DNA from: Solirubrobacteraceae bacterium
GTDB taxonomy: Bacteria; Actinomycetota; Thermoleophilia; Solirubrobacterales; Solirubrobacteraceae
DNA length: 14,241 bases
Reading direction: 5' to 3'
Assembly (NCBI GenBank): GCA_030038955.1
Contig: JASHQV010000213.1
Location: forward strand, 1-14,241
Shown: in pieces, positions 5,828 through 13,261 of the stretch
How the letters are laid out: each line of letters begins with the position of its first letter
Position numbering within the stretch: position 1 is the stretch's first letter
Notes under the pieces: generated by a model
Told to the model about the DNA's origin: nothing
Seen by the model: only the letters and a program-made list of their open reading frames with translations
The model's database searches: none
Program-made: the position numbers and the translations under genes

Positions 5828-7150
5828 ATGGAGAAGTTCGTAATCGAAGGTGGCGTGCCGCTGTCCGGCACGGTAACGCCCGCCGGCAACAAGAATGCGG
5901 CGCTGCCGATCCTGGCCGCCTGCCTGCTGACCGACGACGAGGTGGTCCTCCGCAACGTGCCGCGGATCAACGACGTGGAGACGATGGTGGAGTTGCTCCA
6001 GAGCCTCGGCGCCAGCGTCCGCTGGACCGGCCCCAGCGAGATCGCGGTGGAGGCAGCTGAGATCGCCGGCACCGACGTCGACCGCGAGCTGTCCGAGCGG
6101 ATCCGGGCCTCGTTCCTGGTTGCCGGCCCGCTGCTGGCGCGCTTCGGCCGGGCGTTCATGCCGCCGCCCGGCGGCGACGTGATCGGTCGCCGCCGGCTCG
6201 ACCCGCACCTCGACGCATTCCGCGCCCTGGGGGCGACCGTCAAGCACGGCCGCGACATCGAGATCACCGCGCCCGAGCTCGGCCTGCGTCCCTGCGACTT
6301 CCTGATGGACGAGCCGTCCGTGATGGCCACCGAGAACGCGCTGATGGCCGCCGCGCTGACCCGCGGCACCACTGTGATCCGCAACGCCGCCTGCGAGCCC
6401 CACGTCCAGGATCTGGCCCGGATGCTGGAGGCGATGGGCGCTCCGATCGACGGGATCGGGTCCAACCGGATGACCGTGCACGGCACGGGCGCCCTGCGCG
6501 GATGCACGCACACGGTCGCGCCCGATCACATCGAGATCGGCTCGTTCATGGCGCTGGCCGGCGTGACTGGCGGCGAGCTGATCGTCAAGGATACGGTCCC
6601 CGAGGACCTACGGATGATCATGCTGGTGTTCGAGCGTCTCGGCCTGCGCAGCGAGCTGCACGGAGCCGACGTGATCGTGCCCGGCGGCCAGGAGCTGGTG
6701 ATCCGCAACGACGCCGGCGACCACACGCCGAAGATCCAGGACGGTCCATGGCCAGCGTTCCCGGCCGACCTGACCAGCATCGCGATCGCGCTGGCGACGC
6801 AGGCATCGGGCTCGGTGATCATCCACGAGTGGATGTTCGAGAACCGCCTCCTGTTCACCGACAAGCTGCAGCTGATGGGCGCCGCGATCACGATCTGCGA
6901 TCCCCACCGCGCGATCGTCGTCGGGCCGCGACGCCTGCGCGGCGACCGTGTCGACTCTCCGGATATCCGTGCCGGCATGGCGATGCTGGTCGCCGCCCTG
7001 TGCGCCGAGGGCGTCACCGAGATCGGCAACATCTGGCACATCGACCGCGGCTACGAGCGGATCGACGAGCGCCTGCGTGCGCTCGGAGCGCGGATCGCGC
7101 GGGTCGAGGACACCGCCCGCGTCGAGGACCTCGCGACCCGCTTCGAGTAG
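5828..7150 (+). CDS. murA: UDP-N-acetylglucosamine 1-carboxyvinyltransferase (Cys-to-Asp type)
   Basis: MurA transfers enolpyruvate from PEP to UDP-GlcNAc, the first committed step of peptidoglycan synthesis in the cytoplasm. The 440 residues (E. coli 419) form the two-domain EPSP-synthase-like fold. PEP/substrate residues K22 and N23 lie in GNKNAALPIL, R122 in the mobile loop, D314 in WPAFPADL, E338-N339-R340, and R381 in DIRAGMA. The loop reads PPGGDVIGRRRLDPH (113-127). Residue 117 is Asp (codon 6176-6178), where most MurA enzymes have the catalytic Cys (Cys115 in E. coli). MurA with Asp here, as in Mycobacterium and Chlamydia, is active but not alkylated by fosfomycin. The ATG at 5828 starts at the normal family N-terminus, without a clear ribosome site. 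It appears to lead the his operon, 47 bp before hisZ. Confidence 0.95.
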   Translation: MEKFVIEGGVPLSGTVTPAGNKNAALPILAACLLTDDEVVLRNVPRINDVETMVELLQSLGASVRWTGPSEIAVEAAEIAGTDVDRELSERIRASFLVAGPLLARFGRAFMPPPGGDVIGRRRLDPHLDAFRALGATVKHGRDIEITAPELGLRPCDFLMDEPSVMATENALMAAALTRGTTVIRNAACEPHVQDLARMLEAMGAPIDGIGSNRMTVHGTGALRGCTHTVAPDHIEIGSFMALAGVTGGELIVKDTVPEDLRMIMLVFERLGLRSELHGADVIVPGGQELVIRNDAGDHTPKIQDGPWPAFPADLTSIAIALATQASGSVIIHEWMFENRLLFTDKLQLMGAAITICDPHRAIVVGPRRLRGDRVDSPDIRAGMAMLVAALCAEGVTEIGNIWHIDRGYERIDERLRALGARIARVEDTARVEDLATRFE

Positions 7151-7197
7151 CCGCGCCTCAACGCGACGTTCGCCCCGCGTCTGATTCCCTAACGGCC

Positions 7198-8160
7198 ATG
7201 GCCGAGCGGATCCCCAGTGGAACGCGCGACGTGCTGCCCGACGAGATGCGCGAGCTGCGGGCGATGACCGAGCGCATGCGCGAGGTGTTCGAGCGCGCCG
7301 GCTACGGCGAGGTGTACACGCCGGCGCTCGAGTACGAGCGCACCTACGAGCAGGACGGTGACATGCCGCATCCCGCCTACCGGATGTTCGACGAGCGCGG
7401 CAACGTGCTGATCTTGCGCACCGACATGACCGTCCCGATCGCGCGGCTGGTGGTCACGCGCTACGCGAGCGCCGAGCCGCCGCTGCGGTTCTGCTACTTC
7501 GCGCACGCGTACCGCACGGTCCGCCCGCAGCGCGGCCAGTCGCGCGAGTTCCTGCAGGCGGGGATCGAGCTGATCGGCGGCGCCGGCCCCGACGGCACCG
7601 CCGAGGTGCTGACGGTGCTGGGCGACGCGCTGCACGCGGCGGGGCTGCGCAGCTTCCGGCTGGGGCTCGGCGACGTCACCCTGTACCCAGCGCTGCTGGA
7701 GTCCGTCGGCGTGCCCCCCGAGCCCCGGGAGCTGATCCTGGAGCAGCTGGCGGCCGGCGACTTCGTCGGCGTCGAGCGTCAGCTGCAGTCGGTCGAGCTG
7801 AGCGCGAGCGAGCGGGAGCTGCTCCTGCGCGTGCCGCGGATCCGGGGTGGGCCGGAGGTCCTGAGCGACCTCAGCGGGCCGCTCGAGAACGCCGGGACCG
7901 GGATGAAGGCCGTGCACGGGCTGCTGCCGCGGCGGACCGCCGAGCGCGTGATCTTCGACTTCGGGCTGGTGCGCAGCCTCGGCTACTACACGGGCGCGGT
8001 GTTCCAGGTCTACGACCCCGCGTACGCGGAGCCGATCGGCAACGGCGGGCGCTACGACGAGCTGCTGGGGCGACTCGGCCGGCCGCTGCCGGCGGTGGGG
8101 TTCGCGCTCAACGTGGAGCGAGTGCACATCGCGCTGAGCGCGGAGCAGCGCGATGCCTGA
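7198..8160 (+). CDS. hisZ: ATP phosphoribosyltransferase regulatory subunit
   Basis: HisZ is a histidyl-tRNA-synthetase paralogue without tRNA charging activity. It binds short HisG to form the active, histidine-feedback-regulated hetero-octamer. The 320 residues cover the class II synthetase catalytic fold: IPSGTRDVLPDE (5-16), motif-2-like RTDMTVPIAR (74-83), REFLQAGIELIGG (116-128), LVRSLGYYTGAVFQ (257-270; true HisRS has LVRGLDYYT) and IGNGGRYDELLGRLG (280-294). The C-terminal anticodon-binding domain of HisS is absent. Together with the adjacent short hisG this decides HisZ over HisS. The ATG at 7198 starts at the family N-terminus. The same frame runs open further upstream inside murA, but that part is a shadow. 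Its last 8 bases overlap hisG. Confidence 0.95.
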   Translation: MAERIPSGTRDVLPDEMRELRAMTERMREVFERAGYGEVYTPALEYERTYEQDGDMPHPAYRMFDERGNVLILRTDMTVPIARLVVTRYASAEPPLRFCYFAHAYRTVRPQRGQSREFLQAGIELIGGAGPDGTAEVLTVLGDALHAAGLRSFRLGLGDVTLYPALLESVGVPPEPRELILEQLAAGDFVGVERQLQSVELSASERELLLRVPRIRGGPEVLSDLSGPLENAGTGMKAVHGLLPRRTAERVIFDFGLVRSLGYYTGAVFQVYDPAYAEPIGNGGRYDELLGRLGRPLPAVGFALNVERVHIALSAEQRDA

Positions 8161-8788
8161 AGCTCCCGAGCTGCGGATCGCGGTGCCGCGCGGCGCCCTG
8201 TTCGAGCCGACGCTCGACCTGCTCGAGCGGATCGGCGTCGACACGACTGAGGTGCGCGCCAACGATCGCAAGCTGCTGTTCGAGCAGCTGGGGATCGTGA
8301 CGATGCGCCCATCCGACGTGCCGACCTACGTCGAGGCCGGCGCCGCCGACATCGGCATCACCGGCAAGGACGTGCTGCTGGAGCACGCCGAGCGCGAGGT
8401 GTACGAGCTGCTCGACCTCGGCTTCGGGCGCTGTGAGATGGTCGTGGCGACCGCGGCCGGCACCGACCCGGTGAGCGACGCGCTCAGGCATCTCGGGGTC
8501 GTGCGGGTCGCGACCAAGTACCCCCGGATCGCGACCGAGCACTTCCTCGCGACCGGCCGCCAGGCGGAGATCGTCGAGGTCAAGGGGTCGGTGGAGCTGG
8601 CGCCGCTGACCGGGCTGGCCGAGGCGATCGTCGACCTAACCGCGACCGGCACGACCTTGCGCGAGAACCGCCTGGTCGCGCGCGAGCGGATCGCCGTGTG
8701 CACCGCGCGGCTGATCGCCAATCGCGTTGCCGACAAGCTGAGGGCGCGCGAGATCGACCGTCTGCTGGAGCGGATCGATGCGCGCTAG
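8153..8788 (+). CDS. hisG: ATP phosphoribosyltransferase, short form catalytic subunit
   Basis: HisG condenses ATP with PRPP to N1-(5-phosphoribosyl)-ATP, the first and regulated step of histidine synthesis. At 211 residues this is the short form (HisG-S) that lacks the C-terminal ACT-like regulatory domain and depends on HisZ. Seen features are LRIAVPRGALFEPTLDLL (7-24), the periplasmic-binding-like GAADIGITGKDVL (63-75) and the PRPP loop EAIVDLTATGTTLREN (157-172). The ATG lies inside the end of hisZ (overlap ATGCCTGA), which implies translational coupling and equal supply of the two subunits. Its last 40 bases are imperfectly duplicated immediately after the stop. Confidence 0.97.
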   Translation: MPEAPELRIAVPRGALFEPTLDLLERIGVDTTEVRANDRKLLFEQLGIVTMRPSDVPTYVEAGAADIGITGKDVLLEHAEREVYELLDLGFGRCEMVVATAAGTDPVSDALRHLGVVRVATKYPRIATEHFLATGRQAEIVEVKGSVELAPLTGLAEAIVDLTATGTTLRENRLVARERIAVCTARLIANRVADKLRAREIDRLLERIDAR

Positions 8789-8828
8789 CGAGATCGACCG
8801 GCCACGGGAGCGGCCCGGTGCGCGTTAG
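8749..8828. repeat. Imperfect 40-bp tandem repeat across the hisG/hisD junction
   Basis: Bases 8749-8788, the last 40 of hisG including its stop, and 8789-8828 align without gaps at 32 of 40 positions. Both copies begin CGAGATCGACCG and end TGCGCGYTAG. In the second copy the region equivalent to GATGCGCGC carries the GTG start of hisD (8818). The intergenic ribosome site and the hisD start thus appear to derive from a duplicated hisG tail. Confidence 0.7.
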
Positions 8829-10083
8829 CCGGCTCGCTGCCGCCGGCGATCCAGCAGCCGCGGCCGCGCGGATGCGCGACTCGATCCCCGCGCCCGCGTC
8901 GGTCGCCGAAGCGGTCGCCGCGACGATCGAGCACGTGCGCGAGCAGGGAGACGCGGCGCTGGTGGAGCTGACCCGCCGCCATGACACGGGCGGGGCGACA
9001 CCACCGCCGCTGCGCGTACCCGCCGACCAGCTCGACGCCGCCGCAGGCGCGCTCGACCCGTCGGTCGCCGCCGGCCTGCGCGAGGCGATCGCCAACGTCC
9101 GCCGGGTCGCCGAGGCGACGCTCATGCCCGCACGCCGCGTCGACTTCGGGGCGCACCGGGTGACGATCCGCGAAGCCCCGGTCCGCCGGGCGGCGGTGTA
9201 CGTGCCGGGGGGCCGCGCCCCCTACCCGAGCACGGTCGTGATGGGCGTGGTCACCGCCACGGCGGCGGGAGTCGGCGAGGTCGCCGTGGCGACGCCACCG
9301 GGAGCTGGCGGCGACGTCGACGCCGCGGTGCTGGCGGCCTGCCGGCTGACCGGCGCGACCGAGGTCTACCGGATCGGCGGGGCGCAGGCGATCGCGGCGC
9401 TGGCCCACGGAACCGAGACGGTGACGCCGGTGGACGTCGTCGTCGGCCCCGGCAACCTGTACGTGCAGGAGGCAAAGCGCCAGCTTTCCGGGCAGATCGG
9501 GATCGACATGTTCGCGGGCCCGAGCGACCTGCTGGTGGTGGCCGGCGCCAGCGAGCCGCCCGAGCCGATCGCGCTCGACCTGCTCGCTCAGGCAGAGCAC
9601 GGCCCGGGCACGCTGGTTGCGGCCGCGTCAAGCTCACCGAAGCTGCTCGACGCGCTGCAGGCCCGGCTCGAGCACGCCGCCGACACCGGTGCCGTCGCCT
9701 GGCTAGTAGAGCTCGCGGCCGGCGACCGGGCGGTGGACGAGGCGCTGGAGCTGATCGAGGCGTTCGCGCCCGAGCACCTCGAGCTGCTCGTGCCCCAAGC
9801 CGAGCAGCTCGCAACCCAGGTCAGCCGTGCCGGCTGCGTATTCGTCGGTGCCGCCTCGGCGACAGCGTTCGGCGACTACATCGCCGGCTCCAACCACACG
9901 CTGCCGACGAACGGGTCGGCCCGCTTCGCCTCGGGGCTGTCGACCCGTCACTTCCGCCGTACGCTCACGGAGGTGCAGGTCGCCGACGGCAGCCGGCTGG
10001 CGCGGGCGGCGGCGCCGGTCGCGCGAGCCGAGGGGTTCGAGCAGCACGCACGGTCGATGGAAGCCCGCATCCGCGAGAATTGA
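8818..10083 (+). CDS. hisD: Histidinol dehydrogenase
   Basis: HisD is the zinc enzyme that oxidises L-histidinol to L-histidine in two NAD-dependent steps, the end of the pathway. The 421 residues contain the family signature around IGGAQAIAALAHGTETV (186-202), VVGPGNLYVQEAKR (208-221) and GIDMFAGPSDLLVVA (228-242). Zinc ligands are Q258, H261, D353 and H410, and the catalytic Glu-His pair is E319-H320 in FAPEHLELL. These correspond to E. coli Q259, H262, D360, H419 and E326-H327. The GTG at 8818 is chosen because GGGAG lies eight bases upstream. A longer frame back to 8698 lies inside hisG. It is 29 bp after hisG and 6 bp before hisB. Confidence 0.97.
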   Translation: MRVSRLAAAGDPAAAAARMRDSIPAPASVAEAVAATIEHVREQGDAALVELTRRHDTGGATPPPLRVPADQLDAAAGALDPSVAAGLREAIANVRRVAEATLMPARRVDFGAHRVTIREAPVRRAAVYVPGGRAPYPSTVVMGVVTATAAGVGEVAVATPPGAGGDVDAAVLAACRLTGATEVYRIGGAQAIAALAHGTETVTPVDVVVGPGNLYVQEAKRQLSGQIGIDMFAGPSDLLVVAGASEPPEPIALDLLAQAEHGPGTLVAAASSSPKLLDALQARLEHAADTGAVAWLVELAAGDRAVDEALELIEAFAPEHLELLVPQAEQLATQVSRAGCVFVGAASATAFGDYIAGSNHTLPTNGSARFASGLSTRHFRRTLTEVQVADGSRLARAAAPVARAEGFEQHARSMEARIREN

Positions 10084-10089
10084 GGGACG

Positions 10090-10680
10090 ATGAGCCGCAC
10101 GGGCGAGATAGCCAGGGAGACGGGCGAGACGCGAGTGCGGGTGAGCCTGACGCTCGACGGCGGCGGCGCGGGCGCCCGCCACACCGGCGTCGGCTTCCTC
10201 GACCACATGCTCGAGCAGCTCGCCTACCACGGCGGGCTCGACCTCGACGTGGAGGCGGAGGGCGACCTGCACGCCGGCGCGCACCACACGGTCGAGGATG
10301 TCGGCATCTGCATCGGCCAGGCGCTCGACAAGGCGCTCGGCGACCGCGCCGGGATCACTCGCTACGGGCAGGCGACGGTACCGATGGACGAGGCGCGAGT
10401 GGCCTGCGCGCTCGATCTCTCGGGTCGCGGGCTGCTGGTCTTCGAGGGCCAGCTGCCACCGGGGGCGATTGGCAACTACGAGCACGAGCTGACCGAGGAG
10501 CTCCTGCGCGCGCTGGCAAGCAACGCGAAGGTGACGCTGCACGTCAGCATCGAGGCCGGCAGCAACGCGCACCACATCATCGAGGCCGCGTTCAAGGCGG
10601 TCGCTCGGGCGCTGCGGGTCGCGACCTCGCGGGAGGCGACGGCGGATCGCGTCCCCAGCACCAAGGGGACGCTGACGTGA
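10090..10680 (+). CDS. hisB: Imidazoleglycerol-phosphate dehydratase
   Basis: A manganese enzyme that dehydrates imidazole glycerol phosphate to imidazole acetol phosphate. The 196-residue protein is monofunctional, without the histidinol-phosphatase domain found in E. coli HisB, so a separate phosphatase is needed elsewhere. The two duplicated metal motifs are visible: HHTVEDVG (65-72) and HHIIEAAFKA (161-170), along with GFLDHML (35-41). The ATG follows GAGGGACG, a good ribosome site, six bases after the hisD stop. A 49-bp gap separates it from hisH. Confidence 0.97.
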   Translation: MSRTGEIARETGETRVRVSLTLDGGGAGARHTGVGFLDHMLEQLAYHGGLDLDVEAEGDLHAGAHHTVEDVGICIGQALDKALGDRAGITRYGQATVPMDEARVACALDLSGRGLLVFEGQLPPGAIGNYEHELTEELLRALASNAKVTLHVSIEAGSNAHHIIEAAFKAVARALRVATSREATADRVPSTKGTLT

Positions 10681-10729
10681 GCCCGCGCCCGGGGAGGCCG
10701 AGACGAGTCGCGCCAGAGGGGCGCCTGAG

Positions 10730-11398
10730 GTGAGCGCCGCGCCGCCGCTGATCGGCGTCGTCGACTACGGCCTCGGCAACCGCCGCTCGGTCGAGAAGGC
10801 ACTACAGCGCGCGGGCGCGCGCGCGGTCGTCTCCGGCGACCCCGGCACGCTGCGCGCCACCGCAGGGCTGGTCGTACCTGGCGTCGGCGCGTTCACCGCC
10901 GGGATCGCCGGGCTGCGGGCGCTGGGGCTGGACGAGCTGCTCCGCGAGCGCGCTGCTCGAGCTGTCCCGATCCTGGGGATCTGCCTCGGCATGCAGCTGT
11001 TGTTCGACGGCTCCGAGGAGGGCGGCAGCAGCGCCGGGCTCGGGTTGATCGAGGGGCAGGTGCGCGCGCTACGCGGCGACGATCTGAGGATTCCCCACAT
11101 CGGCTGGAGCGAGGTGCGCTTCGCCCGCGACTGCCCTCTGACCGCTGGGCTGCCGGCCGGGGGGCGGCCGTTCTACCACGTGCACTCGTACGCGGCCCAC
11201 CCCGCGTGCGACGAGGATGTGGTCGGGACGTGCGACTACGGCGAGCGGTTCGCCTCGATCGTCGCGCGCGGATCGGTGTTCGGCGTCCAGTTTCACCCCG
11301 AGAAGTCGTCGACCGACGGGCTCGCGATCCTGGCCGCATTCGCCGCCGTCGCGGCCGGTTGCGGGAGCGGGGCGGCCACCGCGGTGAGCGCCGCGTGA
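10730..11398 (+). CDS. hisH: Imidazole glycerol phosphate synthase, glutaminase subunit
   Basis: HisH is the class I glutamine amidotransferase that supplies ammonia through a channel to HisF. The 222 residues contain VDYGLGN (11-17), the oxyanion strand PGVG (50-53), nucleophile Cys85 in GICLGMQLL and the His189/Glu191 pair in VQFHPEKSS. The length is slightly above the usual ~200 because of an Ala/Gly-rich tail (AAVAAGCGSGAATAVSAA). The GTG start at 10730 gives MSAAPPLIGVVDYG, the normal N-terminus. Its stop overlaps the hisA start (GTGA at 11395-11398). hisA thus lies between the two synthase subunits hisH and hisF. Confidence 0.96.
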   Translation: MSAAPPLIGVVDYGLGNRRSVEKALQRAGARAVVSGDPGTLRATAGLVVPGVGAFTAGIAGLRALGLDELLRERAARAVPILGICLGMQLLFDGSEEGGSSAGLGLIEGQVRALRGDDLRIPHIGWSEVRFARDCPLTAGLPAGGRPFYHVHSYAAHPACDEDVVGTCDYGERFASIVARGSVFGVQFHPEKSSTDGLAILAAFAAVAAGCGSGAATAVSAA

Positions 11399-12129
11399 TC
11401 CTCCTGCCAGCGATCGACATCCTCGACGGCAAGACCGTGCGGCTCGTGCAGGGGGAGTTCGCGAGCGCGACCGTGTACGACGCCGATCCTGTGGAGGCAG
11501 CGCAGCGGTGGGTCCAGGCAGGGGCGCGGGCGCTGCACGTGGTCGATCTCGACGGCGCCCGCACGGGAGCGCCGGTGAACCTCGCTGACGTGGAGCGGAT
11601 CGCCGACAGCGTCGAGGTGCCGCTTCAGGTCGGCGGCGGCTTGCGTGCCGCCGCCTCGGTCAGGGCCGCCGTCGGCGCCGGCGCCACGCGCGTGGTGCTG
11701 GGGACCGCGGCGTTGCGGGACGTCGAGCTGCTCGACGAGGTCGTCGCCGAGCTGGGCGATCGGGTGGTCGTGTCGGTCGACAGCCGCGGCGGCAGGCTCG
11801 CCGCCGGAGCATGGGTGGAGCAGACCGAGATCCCGGTGGCGGCGGCGTTCGAGCGGCTGACAGCGCGGGGGGTGCGCCGGTTCGTGTACTCGAGCATCGA
11901 GCGCGACGGGACGCTGAGCGGCCCGGGGCTCGAGGACGTGCGCGCGGTCGCGGCGGCCGTGCACGGGAGCTTCGTCTACTCGGGCGGCGTCGGGTCGCTG
12001 GCGGACCTCGAGGCGCTGGCGGCGCTGCGGCAGGTCAACCTCGCCGGCGTGATCGTCGGCCGGGCGCTGTACGAAGGCAGCTTCACGGTCGGCGAGGCGC
12101 AGGCGCTGCTCGACCGGCTGGCGCGCTGA
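11395..12129 (+). CDS. hisA: ProFAR isomerase
   Basis: HisA is the (beta/alpha)8 barrel that opens ProFAR to PRFAR by an Amadori rearrangement. The 244 residues carry catalytic Asp8 (LLPAIDIL), phosphate-binding QVGGGLR (78-84) and Asp129 (VVSVDSRGG), plus ERDGTLSGP (169-177). Many Actinomycetes have PriA, which also does the TrpF reaction. The RGW-type segment of PriA is GAWVEQTE here, so a plain HisA is more likely, though not proved. The GTG at 11395 overlaps the hisH stop. The same frame continues upstream inside hisH only as a shadow. Confidence 0.95.
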   Translation: MILLPAIDILDGKTVRLVQGEFASATVYDADPVEAAQRWVQAGARALHVVDLDGARTGAPVNLADVERIADSVEVPLQVGGGLRAAASVRAAVGAGATRVVLGTAALRDVELLDEVVAELGDRVVVSVDSRGGRLAAGAWVEQTEIPVAAAFERLTARGVRRFVYSSIERDGTLSGPGLEDVRAVAAAVHGSFVYSGGVGSLADLEALAALRQVNLAGVIVGRALYEGSFTVGEAQALLDRLAR

Positions 12130-12163
12130 GGGCGCGAGGACGCCGGGACGACCGACCCCGCCG

Positions 12164-12955
12164 ATGCACTACAAGCGCGTGATCCCGTGCCTCGACGTCG
12201 ACGCCGGGCGGGTCGTCAAGGGCACCGGCTTCGTCGACCTGCGAGACGCCGGCGACCCGGTCGAGCTGGCGGTTCGCTACGACGCCGCGGGCGCCGACGA
12301 GCTCGTCTTCCTGGACATCACCGCGACCCCCGAGAAGCGAGCGACGGTCGTGGAGCTGGCCCGCCGCGCGGCCGACGACGTGTTCATCCCGTTCACGATC
12401 GGCGGCGGCATCCGCTCGGCCGCCGACGCCCAGGCGGTGCTCGACGCCGGCGCCGACAAGGTGTCGGTGAACTCGGCGGCGCTCCAGCGCCCCGGGCTGA
12501 TCGACGAGCTGGCAGCTCGATTCGGCTCCCAGTGCGTGGTGCTGGCGATCGACGCCAAGCGCCTCGTCGGCGGCAGCTGGGAGGCGCACCTCGCCGGGGG
12601 CCGCGAGCCGACCGGCCGCGACGCCATCGCCTGGGCGGGGGAGGGGGTCGAGCGCGGCGCCGGCGAGATCCTCATGACCAGCATCGACCGGGACGGCACC
12701 AGCCGCGGGTACGACCTCGAGCTGATCGCGGCCGTCGCCGGCGTCGTGGCGGTGCCGGTGATCGCCTCAGGCGGCGCCGGCGAGCCCGAGCACTTGGTGG
12801 ACGGCCTCAGAGCGGGCGCCGACGCGGTCCTGTGCGCGTCGATCTTCCACTACGGGCGCCACACGGTCGCGGGGGTCAAGGCGCAGCTGGCGGCGGCCGG
12901 CTTTCCGGTGCGGCCGATCACCGTGGGCGATCAAGCTCGGGAACGGTCGGGTTGA
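12164..12955 (+). CDS. hisF: Imidazole glycerol phosphate synthase, cyclase subunit
   Basis: HisF is the (beta/alpha)8 cyclase that joins HisH-derived ammonia to PRFAR, giving IGP for HisB and AICAR for purine synthesis. The 263 residues carry catalytic Asp11 (VIPCLDV) and Asp130 (VLAIDAKR), Lys19 in GRVVKG, Asp51 in FLDITAT, the phosphate sites FTIGGGIRS (77-85) and ASGGAGEPEH, and the usual C-terminal AGVKAQLAAAGFPVRP. The ATG at 12164 begins at the family N-terminus. It is the last recognisable gene of the operon: hisI, hisE and hisC do not follow. Twelve bases after its stop the minus-strand small gene ends. Confidence 0.97.
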   Translation: MHYKRVIPCLDVDAGRVVKGTGFVDLRDAGDPVELAVRYDAAGADELVFLDITATPEKRATVVELARRAADDVFIPFTIGGGIRSAADAQAVLDAGADKVSVNSAALQRPGLIDELAARFGSQCVVLAIDAKRLVGGSWEAHLAGGREPTGRDAIAWAGEGVERGAGEILMTSIDRDGTSRGYDLELIAAVAGVVAVPVIASGGAGEPEHLVDGLRAGADAVLCASIFHYGRHTVAGVKAQLAAAGFPVRPITVGDQARERSG

Positions 12956-12961
12956 CCGGGT

Positions 12962-12977
12962 GGCCGCTCAGGCGGCC
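12962..12977. terminator. Short hairpin between convergent hisF and the zinc-module gene
   Basis: GGCCGC (12962-12967), loop TCAG, GCGGCC (12972-12977) form a perfect 6-bp stem with a tetraloop. A mild pyrimidine run (TCTTC) follows on the plus strand. The loop contains the stop of the minus-strand gene. It is the only structure available to end the his operon, but it is short. Confidence 0.35.
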
Positions 12978-13216
12978 TCTTCGACGTACCCGGCGGCCGC
13001 GCACGCGTCACAGTACGCGGCCGGAGGGACGCGGGGCTCGTAACAGCCCGGACGGCAGCAGGTTGACGACCGCTTCGGCCGGCCCCGACCGATGCGGGCG
13101 GCGGCGGCGTCCTTGAGCTCCTCGCGCATGCGATCAAGCTCGGCCGCGTGCTCCGCGCAGAAGCGCCGACCGCTCAGGGCCGGCTGCTGACAGTGGCTTC
13201 CACTACGACAACGCAT
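12968..13216 (-). CDS. Small protein with two Cys-rich zinc-binding-like modules and an AT-hook-like motif
   Basis: The 82-residue protein has two similar metal-binding patterns. Module 1 is C3-x5-C9-x10-C20-x2-H23 and module 2 is C53-x4-C58-x10-C69-x2-C72. They are joined by a charged, helical-looking stretch (residues 24-41) and GRGRPKR (43-49), which contains the RGRP core of an AT-hook. This suggests zinc-dependent binding to DNA, but no known family is recognised. The ATG at 13216 has no ribosome site. Instead a -10-like TATGCT ends nine bases before the ATG, fitting a leaderless mRNA. A perfect LexA-box consensus lies just upstream. The gene is 45 bp after, and on the same strand as, the propeller gene. 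Confidence 0.75.
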   Translation of the reverse strand: MRCRSGSHCQQPALSGRRFCAEHAAELDRMREELKDAAAARIGRGRPKRSSTCCRPGCYEPRVPPAAYCDACAAAGYVEEAA

Positions 13217-13224
13217 GGACCAAC

Positions 13225-13256
13225 AAGCATATCATGCTGCTCCGAACGCATGTTCC
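13225..13256 (-). promoter_or_regulatory. LexA (SOS) box and leaderless promoter of the zinc-module gene
   Basis: Bases 13243-13256 (CGAACGCATGTTCC on the plus strand) match all 14 positions of the Gram-positive LexA operator CGAACRNRYGTTYC. The site lies entirely in the 45-bp gap between two minus-strand genes, 26 bases before the ATG at 13216. On the minus strand TATGCT (13231-13226) follows it by 11 bases and could be the -10, placing the box over the -35/spacer. The -35 itself is poor. Repression by LexA and induction by DNA damage are inferred. Confidence 0.55.
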
Positions 13257-13261
13257 GGTCC

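Noticed and set aside
6502..7197. Extended 552-residue frame for hisZ
   Set aside because: The extra N-terminus is an out-of-frame reading of murA; HisZ homology begins at the ATG at 7198.
7198..8160. Histidyl-tRNA synthetase (hisS) as the identity of hisZ
   Set aside because: It lacks the anticodon-binding domain, has an altered LVRSLGYYT motif and overlaps a short-form hisG.
11395..12129. PriA, the bifunctional HisA/TrpF enzyme of Actinomycetes
   Set aside because: The PriA-type Arg-Gly-Trp segment is absent; plain HisA fits better, though only an assay or trpF search would settle it.
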